Below, in pieces: positions 33,001 through 42,472 of a stretch of 64,000 bases of DNA. Source of the stretch: Plectosphaerella cucumerina. Taxonomy: Eukaryota; Ascomycota; Sordariomycetes; Glomerellales; Plectosphaerellaceae. The notes below the pieces were generated by a model that searched no databases, was not told the origin of the DNA, and saw only the letters and a list, made by a program, of their open reading frames with translations. The translations under genes and the position numbers were made by a program. The stretch spans positions 6,324,001-6,388,000 of the forward strand of contig JAGPXD010000003.1 of NCBI GenBank assembly GCA_020746995.1, given 5' to 3'. Numbering within the stretch: position 1 is the first letter of the stretch; every line of letters starts with the position of its first letter.

Positions 33001-33261
33001 TCCGATTCTCGAGTATGGCGTAGATGGCGGCGAGCAGAGAAGTACTTCAAGCTCCCTAAGCTTCGTTTTGACGAGGGTAATGTCCCTACGAAGGGCTTTG
33101 ACGCCATGTTGGGCGTCAGGTGTGGGGATCGCAATGTTTTGGGACGCGAAGTGACGCGACCGAGTGGGTGCTCTCGAGGATTCCAGCTGTGAGCATCGTG
33201 AATCAAGTGATTCCAGCACCAACCTGAGCTCTTGGAAGTGCTTCGTAATCAATGGGTCCAT
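30079..33261 (-). CDS. JmjC-domain protein with a C-terminal SET-like region
   Basis: A single uninterrupted frame gives 1060 residues from the ATG at 33261; the frame upstream has only GTG. Residues 1-95 are helical. About 98-263 is Pro/Ser/Thr-rich with repeated ASTPDTE...SPVT units. The JmjC core lies at about 450-570: TAYHCEDAAWRSYNL supplies the His-x-Glu iron ligands (about His467 and Glu469), GWKIWVVI follows, and EYHCVVNYTS supplies the distal His (about 553). JmjC enzymes are Fe(II)/2-oxoglutarate oxygenases, often histone demethylases. A Cys cluster CDYCDEVPCHC follows later. The last 110 residues resemble a SET domain (AFIGVVAGKLLP, SESPTARLV, AAEATRDVMIRDQITVLS), but the NHS motif is replaced by TTSES, so methyltransferase activity is doubtful. 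Likely nuclear. The JmjC call is firm; the SET call is moderate. Confidence 0.8.
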   Translation of the reverse strand: MDPLITKHFQELRLVLESLDSRCSQLESSRAPTRSRHFASQNIAIPTPDAQHGVKALRRDITLVKTKLRELEVLLCSPPSTPYSRIGAPEDALGTEATASHSVSTPSPSTSPQSTPDLRPRSPADTSLVSENIPSSSTATSSNSPSTIEPQSFTRSTSTELPAVSVASTPDTEPPIASPVTLRASTPDTESQEASPVTPRARTPDVEQPPAPEAESQATAPIASRASTPDTESPPVSPISPKSPTTIESQFTLSNEIIQAGGAQPPPEEPISTPCTEYLFMKVPKTTPRPTARLQELYNEQTDERFSLKLSQMGKFLPRHLARFAQDKLFRGVVKIQKALFRWEELRSKLEAPAQDAPVTLVKWIREMDDFKRTPRLESFVSEDFNWHPPDLSHSNRPPFSVVYSFLESLACSPPPDPVAYYVGPSLATEFDALLHPGKQLAGLPTLPGVNTPYWHFGVKASGTAYHCEDAAWRSYNLVVGPGWKIWVVIDKSDNIKFLEFINRHWKLGKCKQAVRHLNLFIPPSVLEAEHIGFRIRCLGEGEIFVTQDDEYHCVVNYTSCLALAINHLHPGEPAFPPSLKVCRECGIYPLDHPSFEKVPYTLESNSIRTRKRPANATCSTNPKRSRDNTIKKSYQNRPRSLQIGPVLEKIKGEIRSLDRRCHIPSHKMDPMPCVDVFRFACALGSRATVCQFKALVDQHRDYTDPQLARQDHSGYVKAIVKAGARANLAQLHMRLYKLELFKPVAPRLQGKTRATRGVTTDSANQLGVPIRTYHRWQAEGKAWSRTYGSSRGLLSLIPFKAEDPHGKSAREYFELDETQRDFLHRLLEEDEYMKAICAAALAFQGSIWEGGSHVQFGWEESTSPDFSTCAEATILRHLQPFPFTEFNIWKGGDLPWPSDPTAISVGDRVCDYCDEVPCHCPDPTTRTSLLIRRFGTTLGLEAATTSTSSGVIVYPKDAFIGVVAGKLLPLGTLDPEEPWTFDFERPDMQASAACQICMSSMGSCLRLLTTSESPTARLVTKRRAGQWILAAEATRDVMIRDQITVLSLPWRRSRGCSSV

Positions 33262-33359
33262 ACTTGACGGAGCGTAGGAGAAAATTGGGGGGAAGCTCAG
33301 AAGTCGGACGGGCTGAACCCGAATCACAGGCCGCCTGACCTTCGTCGGGGGAGCTAAGT

Positions 33360-33407
33360 CACGTGGATTTGTGAAGTGCCATCATGGCACTTCACAAATT
33401 GCACGTG
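33360..33407. promoter_or_regulatory. 48-base near-perfect palindrome ending in CACGTG
   Basis: The inner 14-base arms TTGTGAAGTGCCAT and ATGGCACTTCACAA are perfect around one central base (33383). Outward, both sides end in CACGTG (33360-33365 and 33402-33407) with one small mismatch region between. CACGTG is the E-box bound by bHLH factors. The element lies 99 bases upstream of the JmjC start and about 250 bases upstream of the divergent gene's likely start. Confidence 0.85.
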
Positions 33408-33653
33408 CTTTGGGGGTTACATAAGCACATCGCACCCCTGATGACGTGGATGACACAAGGGGGATCCCTTCGGCGAGGGAACGAGGTCGGATCATGGGAC
33501 GGGCGCCTGCCAGGTGCCCGGCGGGGTTTTGCCGACGCCTGGTGGCACAACCATTGGCTGTTAAGTGCCTCTGATATAAAGTCTCCGACTTCCCCCTCAC
33601 GGCCTCCCTTATGCACAGGTTCGGCTACTCTGAGTAAGTATCCATGGGTCAAA

Positions 33654-35896
33654 ATGGATGGTTCAAGCCAACAGCACGCGGCACCTCCCCATCTCAAGAG
33701 ACCAGCCCTACGATTTCATCTACAAGACAACACCTCTTTTAGTTGGATCAATTGTTTTCATATCTTTTCGTTCCAAGAAGGTGACTTGCACCAAGTCGCC
33801 ATCGAATGCAGGTTCGCCTTAGCGATCATCGAACGGGAATTGGCCCGTCGACGGGATGGCCACCCGACAAAGGCTAACTTTCGCTACCTGCACCGGCTTT
33901 TCCGGAAGATGTCGTTGCCACTAGAGCCTGCGACAAACGAATTCTGTCCCATGACAGAACAGCCCGAATGGCTCGTCGCACACATCACAGGGCGTCAGTT
34001 TGCAGGCAGCCCATTGGCAGATCTTAGGCAGCTTACAAAAGCCGCCCACGCTGCTATCGTGGGGTTGGCTCTCAACAAGCTGACCTTCAACACCGAAAGC
34101 AAAAAGTCTTCACCGACCAGCCAGGAAGCTCTACCTATCAACAAGGAGCCACCACCAAAAAGGTCCCGACTAGCTCCAAATGCTGGAACTGTTCTCAGCC
34201 ACATTTCAGCCTGTGGCGGCAAAGTCCCTGACTGGTTGTTTACTCTCAATTCGACGTCCTGGTCCATCCACGGGGAGGCAGTTACTATAGAGACTGCCGA
34301 TGCTGGGCTTGATCAGGGAAGTTTCTTCCTCCAACAGAACGGCCTTGTTTCCCGTATACAAGAGGCCCCAGACAATGCCTACATTTCACTCACCCATGAA
34401 GGGACTATGGTCGAGTCATGTCTCAGGACTGGTCAGCCGGAAAAGTACATTGGAGCACTAAAGCTTCTTTGCCGTGTTTTCCCAAAGGACGGGCAATTGG
34501 ATCCGTTGCTGTTTGTTACTCACACTCCAGTTGTTAGAAGACCACTAACTGAGATGATAGGTACACAATGAAGGGCTATGGCCTGCTGGAACCCCTCAAA
34601 AGCGTCACTCCGCACTTGTGGCAATTTGGCGTTTTGGACGATGTAGAGGTTGTCCATGATGCGTTTGAGACGTTCTTGGCAGCAACAGAGTTTGGCGGGC
34701 TCTCATGGAAGGTACAAGCCGTCCAGGTTGCGGAGATGATTGCTTTATTCTCCGCAGATCACATCCAGATGACCAGGGTCTTCTGCCGTCACCTTGCACT
34801 GCGCAGATTGTATTCGAGCTATATTGCTGCGGATCGTGCGGAGTGCATCATGGGGGACATTCGACAGTGCCAGCATGTCATCAGCTCGATTCTCGCACCG
34901 AATCCAAGGTCCAATGCCATCCTCGGTCGGCTCTCTCTGTTCTGGGTTCAGACATTGCTAGATGGGCAAGCGGACGATCAGGAGGTCCAGCTCGCAGCCA
35001 ATTCTTTCACGCCCTTGGATACAGAGCGGGTATCTCGTCAAGAGGAACTAGTCCGCCTCGAAGGGCAGTTCCTTCACGCCAAATATCTTCGGTTCCAGGG
35101 CAGTTTCGACGAAGCCCACGACCACTTTCGCCGAATTCTTCAACAGGCCCGAATGCAACAGTCACGCCTTATTCAGAAAATCATCATTCATCTCGGCGAG
35201 CTCGAGAGCGAGAGAGGCAACCACGAGATTGCTTTAGATCTCCTGAGACAGGATCAAGTCAATCTCAGTGGATATCTTCCAGACTTGGGGCAAGGCTCTG
35301 GAAGACGACTTACACTGGGAATGGCCCACGCAATGCTTCTGGAGCAACTGGATGCCTTTTCGACTCAAAAGCCAATGAAACCCCGTACCCTAGGACATAT
35401 CCGCCAAGAGCTGGGATGGCTTGAGGAGAAGTACACGGCCATGCCACAAACGTCACTCACGATCAGATCAAGCCTATTCCAGGTTCGCTGCGGGCAAGCC
35501 ATCGTTGGCTTTCTATGCGGAGGTTCAGAGGATGCATTGAAACTATGGGAAAAGGCTAGAGATGCTGGGAGACGTTGCTGGCCTGAACCTGGGTATGCCT
35601 TCATGATTACCACATACTCCATGAGCCAAGTAGCTTTCAAGTTGCATGCGCCTGAAGCTACGGGCATGTATGAGGAAGCACGGAGAACATGGAACGGTAT
35701 TGGCCGTCGTCGTCAACACTTCTTCACCGGGCTCGGGACTTTCTGGCCAGATATACTGGGGGACTTGGAGGTAAAGAGTGGGAGGGAACGGCTCATGCCG
35801 AAAATGGGACGTCGAGTTCCTGGAGGGCATATGACACCAGCCAGAAACTCCCCGTCACCAGAACTGTCTTGCCCAGCTTCTCAGCTTCTTTCATAG
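33654..35896 (+). CDS. Large helical-repeat (TPR-like) protein
   Basis: Exon 1 (33654-34510) and exon 2 (34561-35896) are joined by a 50-base intron, GTTTGT...CTAACTGAGATGATAG. The donor was chosen so that the frame continues as DPLLYTMKGYGLLEPL. The product is 730 residues from MDGSSQQHAA; the frame is open upstream to an ATG at 33384 inside the palindrome, which would add 90 low-quality residues. The N-terminal third contains RFALAIIERELARRRDGHPT. From about residue 300 onward the protein is alpha-helical, with TPR-like units such as FLHAKYLRFQGSFDEAHDHF and HLGELESERGNHEIALDLL. Fungal proteins of this style are usually of unknown function. Its last 104 coding bases overlap the convergent FPGS coding region. 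Confidence 0.7.
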
Positions 35897-37292
35897 CATC
35901 CTTGCGCTCGACGATAATAATCTTTACAGGGGACTTGTCTCCCCAGACTTTTGCGTATCCACTCAAGCGAGTCGGGTCGAGATGACCAGTGTCGGATGTG
36001 AGAACGACGGCATGGATACTCCGGTGAATATGGTCTCTCAAACGAGCCAGTGTTTCGTGCGGCTCGTGTCGATCGCCATCAAGTCCGAAGACCAACACAC
36101 CAGTGGAGCTAGGTCAGGTCAGCGATTAACTAAGCCCATCTGAACGCGCGACGTACCCGTTCGCCTCAAGAATGCCGCGAAACCACCTAGCTGCTACCTC
36201 GACACTCATCGGGTTATGGGCACCGTCGAGGCACCAAGTGACATCGTGCTTCTGGACAACCTGTAATCGGCCTGACAAACTGAAGCCTCGAATGCCAGCT
36301 TCGAGGTCCTGAGGAGCAAGACAGGATGAGACTTTGTCTCGAAGAAATTCATCACAAACTTCCTTGGCGAGGCTGGCATTGATGACCTGAGATGCATCCT
36401 GGAAATGTCCTGGGAGTTGATCCGAAGACTCCACGACACGAACGTTGACGTTCCTGTCACGGCCTCGCTGTTTGAGGACTCTTATGACGGCGGGCTCCTG
36501 GCGAACAGAAAGGGCCTGAGAGCCGGCTTTGATAATACCAGCCTTGTGCCAGGCGATGTTTTCGATGGTGCCACCCAGTTCTTGGAGATGATCTCGACCG
36601 ATGCTGGTGATGGCCGTGATGACAGGGCTGGGGATGACATTTGTTACGTCGAACTCTCCGCCGTGATGAGTTTCGATAATTGCAACATCGACCCTTTCTT
36701 TGATGAATATGTGAATGCTGAGTATGAAAAGCAGCTGAAGCTGTCGTGGAGGGCCAGTGTCGTCGCGTCGGAGCCCAAGCCTATCCCAGACCTCGAAGAA
36801 ATTCTGACGAAAGTATTCGTCCGATATGGGTTTGTTGTTGATACGGATCATCTCGTTCGGCTTCTGGAGATAGGGAGATGTGTAGAGTCCACGAGACTTC
36901 GGGAAACCTGTTCTGGCACCATGTTGCCCAAGAAAACCGTCGATGTATGAACAGGTGCTGCCTTTACCCTTCGTCCCAGCAACATGGATCACGTTGAGCG
37001 CATTGAGATCATCGTCCTGGATCAAGTCTTAGCGAGCCTCTACCAAGCTGCTTAGCGCACAAACTTTATAGCCCAGTTTTTGAAGCCAGTCCTTCACTCC
37101 ATGTATGTGCGGCGTTCCTCGGAAGTCGGGGTTTCCGTTTGGGAGTTGTAGGAGAGGTACTGAGGACGGGAGACTAGGCTTGTCGGATCGTCGTGCTCTT
37201 CGTGAAAACAGAAGTTCGAAAGCAAGCTATTGAAAATTAGACGGCATCGACTTATCTAGAGAGCTACATACCTTGGTGGTTTGCTCCTTCAT
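35793..37292 (-). CDS. Folylpolyglutamate synthase (FPGS family)
   Basis: Four exons, 37292-37272, 37226-37065, 37016-36157 and 36108-35793, give 452 residues. The ATP-binding P-loop is HVAGTKGKGSTC (about residues 72-83). It is followed by RGLYTSPYLQKPNEMIRING-type sequence (RINNKPIS here), ETHHGGEFDVTNVIPSP, IGRDHLQELGGTIENIAWHK and the C-terminal domain motif TWCLDGAHNPMSVEVAARWF, all in family order. FPGS adds gamma-linked glutamates to tetrahydrofolate to retain and activate it, in cytosol and mitochondria. The protein lacks an obvious mitochondrial leader, and some usually fixed residues differ (ETHHGGEFD instead of the more common E.G.GGEYD), so it may be a divergent paralogue. Length is only slightly below typical. 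The tiny first exon of seven codons is the weakest part of the model. Confidence 0.85.
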
Positions 37293-37299
37293 GTTGCTT

Positions 37300-38579
37300 A
37301 TTGCCTGGGGCGGGGCGCTGTGACGGATGATTCAAGAAAAAATTACTCCACGTCGCCTCCCATGTCGGTGAGGGGTGTGCTGTCTCGGGCTGCTTACGTG
37401 ATGGAGAGATGGCGTCTCCCTTCCGGTGCGGGTGAGGTCGGAAAAGGAGTGGAGATTACGCACGCCGCGCTCGATACAGTCTTGAAGCTTAGCAATGTGA
37501 CCAAGGCTTTGCTGCGAGATGAGCAGACCTACATGGTCTCGTTCGAAGCGTGTTTTGCATCGGGGCCTATGGCGTCGGCGGTAATGGCCGTCCTGGAATG
37601 GCTGGAATGGCTGGTGAGGTGTTGGGCGTCGCGTGGTCTTCCTGATGGGGACCGTCGGGTACCTCACGGTTACAGCGCTCGGGCTCTCTGGCTGCTGGAA
37701 TCCGCTTGCGGGGCGCTGTGGATACCCCCAACACTCTGACTCAAACTCCGCGGTTGCTTCACAATCCAGGTGGTGTCTCGGCCCCCAGTGGGCGGAGTCC
37801 CACTCGACAACTGATCACCCTCCCGTCTTCCGTCGGAGGAAAGTCAAGTAGATGTTGTTAGACGGGAAATCATTTGATTTTCCCCCTCCGACTGAGAGGC
37901 GTCGAGAGGGCGGCTGGTGGTGAGCATAGCTCGGCTCATCAGGGTGTCGGCGCATAAGGCAGGAAAGGGAAAAGGTATGTGTTGTTGATGTACGTAGTTA
38001 TTGGGAATGCGAAATAGGACTATCAGGCGGGGGATGTGGACATGAGAAGCAAAAACCCTTGGGAAGGGTACCTGGATGCTCCCGCTGAGAGCTGAAAAGT
38101 TACGCAGAATGTATGGAGTCTTCCCAGCCTGTATTAGTCCATACGAATCTCCGATCAACACGCCAGGTGTGCGGATATAACTGGATGGGAGTCTGGCCGG
38201 AGGCATGTCCAGGCTGTGCTGAGCGGGGTCCGACAAATCAAATCATGGCAACTCTGAAAAGTTACGCATATTTTATGGACCTCGCGTACGTCCCAGCCGT
38301 TGACGCACCCACGCCACCCCCCAAGAATCGTGATGGCGTTCCCCCCTTCGACGGGACGACCGTGGTTCAGCTGGCACAGTCTCCAACTCTTCGCTGCTTT
38401 CCCGGGTGCCATCCTGGCTCCTGTAGTCTGCTGCTTGCAAATCGTCCGACGCCAGTGTGGCTACCATGACCTCCCCATTTACCTAGCAGGCCGCGCACCA
38501 TTGTTCCTCCTCCAGCACAAACATCTCCTCTCCGAGCCCTCAACCCCTACCGCACCGCAATCAGTTCAAAGAGCCCAGC
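37300..38579. other. No confident gene
   Basis: Plus and minus frames of 110-150 codons overlap at 37281-37739; neither shows splicing or motifs. This interval probably holds the FPGS promoter and the 5-prime leader of the small gene at 38625. Confidence 0.4.
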
Positions 38580-38624
38580 GTGAGTAGACACATCTCCCCC
38601 GAAACATCTACTAACAATTGCAGT

Positions 38625-38849
38625 ATGTGTAATTACATTGAGCGAGAGTTCCATTGCGGCCACTCCAGGTGGATCGTAGCCCGATGGTGCCCGTTATACC
38701 TTAAAACCGAAGTGCGCTGCCCGCCGAGTATAGCGCACCAGGAATATCGGGGAGACGAGCAGTGTTCGCATTGCAAGCCGCCCGTGTACACGCCGTGGGA
38801 GCATATGATCGTGAGGAGCAACAAGCAGGCAGCCGCACAGTGGACGTAG
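38625..38849 (+). CDS. Small Cys/His-rich protein, 74 residues
   Basis: The frame begins MCNYIEREFHCGHSRWIVAR two bases downstream of a typical intron acceptor (CTAACAATTGCAG). The intron 38580-38623 has a GTGAGT donor and so sits in the 5-prime leader. The protein has regularly spaced Cys and His residues (C2, C11, H13, then CP, CPP, C-x2-C) and ends PWEHMIVRSNKQAAAQWT. I recall short fungal proteins starting MCNYTEREF with the same Cys/His layout, which suggests a conserved zinc-binding fold. No function is known to me. Confidence 0.65.
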   Translation: MCNYIEREFHCGHSRWIVARWCPLYLKTEVRCPPSIAHQEYRGDEQCSHCKPPVYTPWEHMIVRSNKQAAAQWT

Positions 38850-39083
38850 TCTCCAAATGAGCAAGCAGACGCATGCGCCAAGTTGGGACTCGTCTCAGGC
38901 TGGGTGACCGTAGACCCATACTGCAGGCCTGTGCCTGCTGCGGCCGGCGGGTCGCTGGCCTGGTATTACATGATGCGGTGGTCCTGCTTCTGGGTACATA
39001 TAAGGCAACCGATTGCCCGCCGCTCATACGAACGGCCCTTATCATCGTTATTTACCTTACCCCCGAGAATCCGTCAGACAAGA

Positions 39084-39818
39084 CTACAACTGTTTCGCCC
39101 GCTTAGACTCAAAACTTCGGGGGAACCCATCCAAGAGAACCGATGACTTTCCCAGGTCCTTTGCCTGCTCGAGCTCCCTTCTGATGAGCAGCATTGACAG
39201 TTGTGGAGGAACCACGACCGAGTTTTGGAAACTATCGCTTATGAAATCCCGGAAGCCAGATTCGGGGTTATTCTGTTCGTTCCTTAATAGTTCCCCGACT
39301 GATAGATGCAGAAATTCAGGCCCCGCCAGAGCGCATTGGGTACCTTTGCCAACGCCTGGCCCGCCCACGACGAAGACTATATCGAGTTCCGACTTCATAG
39401 GAACTTCCGATGGCCACTGTTGCAGCACTATGTCTGCTTGGTCGCAAAGCCACGGTTCGTGTAGCAGATCTCGATGATTCTTGAAGTCCGTGAGATCAAG
39501 CTTCGGGTATCTCCTCGAATAAACGGCTGCTTGTTGCAGGGCTTCGAGTTTATCAATTTGATGGACGATATTTGCGACGAGTGTCTCTCGCAATTCGTAT
39601 TCGATCCACAGCGTAGTCCATTCTTCGGCAGTAGAGCCCATGCCGTTGCTTCGTAGTAGACACGAGATGTAGTCCATTCCAAGCTGCTCCCTTTTTATCT
39701 TGTCATCGTGGCCCATGTCATTCGGGGGAATATCTCCGCAGACGGCTTCGGGAAGGTCGTGAATGAGAGCCATTTCGATTGCGCGGGATCGATCTTGATG
39801 AGTCTCGGTTACATGCAA
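39084..39818 (-). CDS. HD-domain phosphohydrolase fused to a truncated nucleoside-monophosphate kinase
   Basis: Residues 1-130 match the HDDC2/YfbR type of HD phosphohydrolase (5-prime-deoxynucleotidase): AIEMALIHDLPEAVCGDIPP carries the HD pair, and NIVHQIDKLEALQQAAVYSR the later D. Residues from about 140 on are an adenylate/UMP-CMP kinase: IVFVVGGPGVGKGTQCALAG (P-loop), LHLSVGELLRNEQ and SVLLDGFPRSFE. The frame stops just after DGFPR, so the LID and the C-terminal third of the kinase are missing and no continuing exon was found. At the 5-prime end the open frame has only a TTG. The helix with the first metal-binding His is not recognisable, so the start is unresolved. A fusion of nucleotide dephosphorylation and phosphorylation domains is unusual. 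It may be a pseudogene. Confidence 0.7.
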   Translation of the reverse strand: MHVTETHQDRSRAIEMALIHDLPEAVCGDIPPNDMGHDDKIKREQLGMDYISCLLRSNGMGSTAEEWTTLWIEYELRETLVANIVHQIDKLEALQQAAVYSRRYPKLDLTDFKNHRDLLHEPWLCDQADIVLQQWPSEVPMKSELDIVFVVGGPGVGKGTQCALAGPEFLHLSVGELLRNEQNNPESGFRDFISDSFQNSVVVPPQLSMLLIRRELEQAKDLGKSSVLLDGFPRSFESKRAKQL

Positions 39819-39943
39819 TCCGATAGGGTGCCACCTCCCCCAGCAACATGGGGGGTGGCCGTGAGCGGCTACATCACTTGAGACTAGAGGCGTGGAAATA
39901 GAAAGGGGGGTGAGAGGACTAGTAGCTGGACGGAATCTGGATC

Positions 39944-39968
39944 GGGGGGGGGGGGGGGGGGGGGGGGG
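39944..39968. repeat. Homopolymer of 25 G
   Basis: An uninterrupted run of 25 G on the plus strand, 125 bases upstream of the open frame of the HD/kinase gene. Length is likely to vary between isolates and to be unreliable in assembly. Confidence 0.9.
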
Positions 39969-40784
39969 TAATCGTGCCTAGCTGGATCTGGAGGAGAGCT
40001 TCTGATAATCAGGTTAATGGTCGGGGTGTCACCGTGATGGTGGTGTGGGGTTCAGGGACATTTGCGCCAGTCGTGGTCAAGACTAGGGCGCCGTTGCGCC
40101 TGTAGCTGTAGCCTGCACCGGCGCAACCATTACTACTTTTGTCACCACCACCATTGCCACCACATGCACTGTCTCCACCACTACCACCGTATGCACTGCT
40201 TCCACCATTAACACTATTACCACCTCTGCCACCATTACTTCTCCTTAAGCCGCTAGCCACCCCCTTCGTTTCTAATCACGAACCACCCTCACTCCCACAC
40301 ATCTGTCTTGCCCTTTCATGAAGGGGGGTTATTCAGAGTTCACAGTTCACATAAGAAAACCCCCCCAAGAACCGGAGTTCAGTGAATACTACAATCCCGG
40401 GGCTGTCTATAGGATATGAAGGCCCACGACAACAGTGACTCGTCATGGACGAGAGTTGCAGCGGCAGCGGTTATAAGACCCCGACGACGGCCACCACTTC
40501 AAGATCGAGATTCCCATCGCCATGCACAGGCGTCATCTGAAACAATAATGGATGGTAGTTTGATTCCCTATGTACGTGTTTTGTCACCACTTGTCTTCTG
40601 TCGTGAATTTCTGGCCCCAGCTGATGATGACGTAACAAGCGGCGGCGGTAAGCTAGGCACCTCCCCCACCCGCGCCGATAAGATACCGATTACGTGGGTC
40701 CCTAGGTAGATCCAACTCGTGAACCTCTCAAGGTGATCGACTTTCCTTCCTTCAAGCTGTCAATCCATTCATGCAGGCTTCGCC
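39969..40784. other. Low-complexity interval upstream of the APH-like gene
   Basis: 40130-40250 is a CCACCA/CCACTACCA simple-sequence tract whose minus strand is open for 83 Gly/Ser-rich codons. This is probably compositional rather than a gene. No other gene is seen before 40785. Confidence 0.45.
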
Positions 40785-41945
40785 ATGGCCCGTTCCAACG
40801 TGGCACCAGATCCCGTCCTTCTCACCTCGATCCTTCCTGAAACCGATCAGCAGCTATCCACCGAGATTTGGAAGCAGAACTGGGATCAATGCGTCTTCAA
40901 AGCAGTGCCGGATGCCGCAGAGGCTACGCCGAAGGTTGTTCGGTTAGTACGCATGAACAAACGCCCGTCCAGATTCCAAGTCGTCTCCGCAATGCAGCAA
41001 ATCGCTGCGATCGTCATACCGAATCTCGCTCCGCAGATAAGCCGCACGGGCACAGCGGCCAACCAACAAGGCGAGCTATTTGAGTTTTGCGTCATGGATT
41101 ACATGGAAGGAGTTCCACTGGTCCAAGTTTGGGAACAGATGCCCGCCGAAGATCAAGAAACGGTTGTCGCGGCTTTGATTGAAGCGCTGAGGCTTTTACA
41201 CACGCTACGCCTTTTCGATGACAAAGTACAGGCCATCCTCCAGACCGGAAACGTTCCTCCTGGTGCCGTCATGGGCGGCCCCTCCACAGGATTTCTTGAA
41301 GATGGACCTTCCCTGCTCCAGGCCGTCACGGAGAAATTGAGATTGAAATCCGCCTTTCACACGTCAACTGACACGACATGTCCCGACGGCGTTGTCATTC
41401 AGTCAGATTTCAGCGACCTTGGCTCCGTAACTCTCGAAGACACTACTATGGGTCGATGGGCGAACGAGGCGGTCTTCTGCCACAACGACCTCAACCCTGG
41501 GAACGTGATAGTTCGTCCAAGCCACACCGTCGACGGAACCACCCGCTACTGCCTCGCTGCCATCATCGACTGGGAACTATCTGGCTTCTATCCTCCTTCT
41601 TATGAGTTGAGTCTTCAGGACACCTACCTGAGTAGTGCCAACCGCTTGGTTACGTACTACCTCCTCCTAAAGAGAGGAATGGAGAGGATTGTTCCTCACA
41701 CCACGCCACAAGAGTCCCTTCTACGAGCCTTGGAAATTCTCTTCGAGTCCCAGCAAAGGCGGCTTTTAGAGGGTACCAACATTCCGGCGCGTATCAGGCA
41801 GAGGTTTCTCAAACAAGCAGGGTTGCATCGAGACAAAAACCTCTACCTTGGCTGGACACAAAAGTGTTCCAAGCCTAGTCCGTCTCTTGCAGAGTCTCAG
41901 GAAATGGAAGACAGGGTCGTGGAAGAAATGACGGCTAGAAGGTAG
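40785..41945 (+). CDS. Aminoglycoside-phosphotransferase-fold (APH) protein
   Basis: A single exon of 386 residues starts at an ATG in good context (GCCATGG). The catalytic loop is CHNDLNPGNVIV (about residues 231-242; Asp234 and Asn239 as the H-x-D-x4-N core). The metal-binding IIDWELSGFYPPSYEL follows at about 260-275. The N-lobe has a plausible VVRLVRMNK for the ATP-binding lysine and EFCVMDYMEGVPL as the hinge. Fungal genomes encode many such proteins; substrates are small molecules or unknown, and they should not be read as antibiotic resistance. No introns or signal peptide. Confidence 0.85.
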   Translation: MARSNVAPDPVLLTSILPETDQQLSTEIWKQNWDQCVFKAVPDAAEATPKVVRLVRMNKRPSRFQVVSAMQQIAAIVIPNLAPQISRTGTAANQQGELFEFCVMDYMEGVPLVQVWEQMPAEDQETVVAALIEALRLLHTLRLFDDKVQAILQTGNVPPGAVMGGPSTGFLEDGPSLLQAVTEKLRLKSAFHTSTDTTCPDGVVIQSDFSDLGSVTLEDTTMGRWANEAVFCHNDLNPGNVIVRPSHTVDGTTRYCLAAIIDWELSGFYPPSYELSLQDTYLSSANRLVTYYLLLKRGMERIVPHTTPQESLLRALEILFESQQRRLLEGTNIPARIRQRFLKQAGLHRDKNLYLGWTQKCSKPSPSLAESQEMEDRVVEEMTARR

Positions 41946-42472
41946 TTAAAGTCGAAGACAGCTCGGCAGTGATCGAGAATACCGAGCGCGACGTGGTAAA
42001 GTAGAGATGCACTTTACGTATCCTGTAGAGTGGGTAGTTGGGGATTTCACGCGGGGCATCTCCATCGCCTGCCACAGTCGAGATCAACGAGGGGCGGCGG
42101 AAGGAGAAGTCTGGTGGGAGGCGATCGAGAGTAGAAAAGAAGGCAGGGATGGCCTTACTGGGTGTCAGAGCTGGTCAGAGCCGTGCGTTCCAAAGATTTA
42201 GATTCATTCAGAGTTGCCCGCATTATCATCCCCGAGTGCGTTGCAGCTCCCACCACTCACCTAGGTAGATGTGATCAAGTACGAAGTGGGATGATCTCGG
42301 AAAATGAACCCGTAGGCTCCTTCTCTGAGAGGCATTCGCGGAGGGGGTCTTTGGATTTGTACTTGTTGCTCTGCTGATGTTGCCAACGGTGCCTCCTTTG
42401 GCTTAACAAGTGTCCGTGTGCGGCGCCTGATTGCCTCCTACACACCCTCCGCAGTACCTGCGATCTACCAAA

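Noticed and set aside
37281..37739. Plus-strand frame of 152 codons and minus-strand frame of 111 codons.
   Set aside because: They overlap each other and the first FPGS exon; neither has splice support or known motifs.
40009..40260. Gly/Ser-rich minus-strand frame of 83 codons.
   Set aside because: It is the reverse reading of a CCACCA-type simple repeat.
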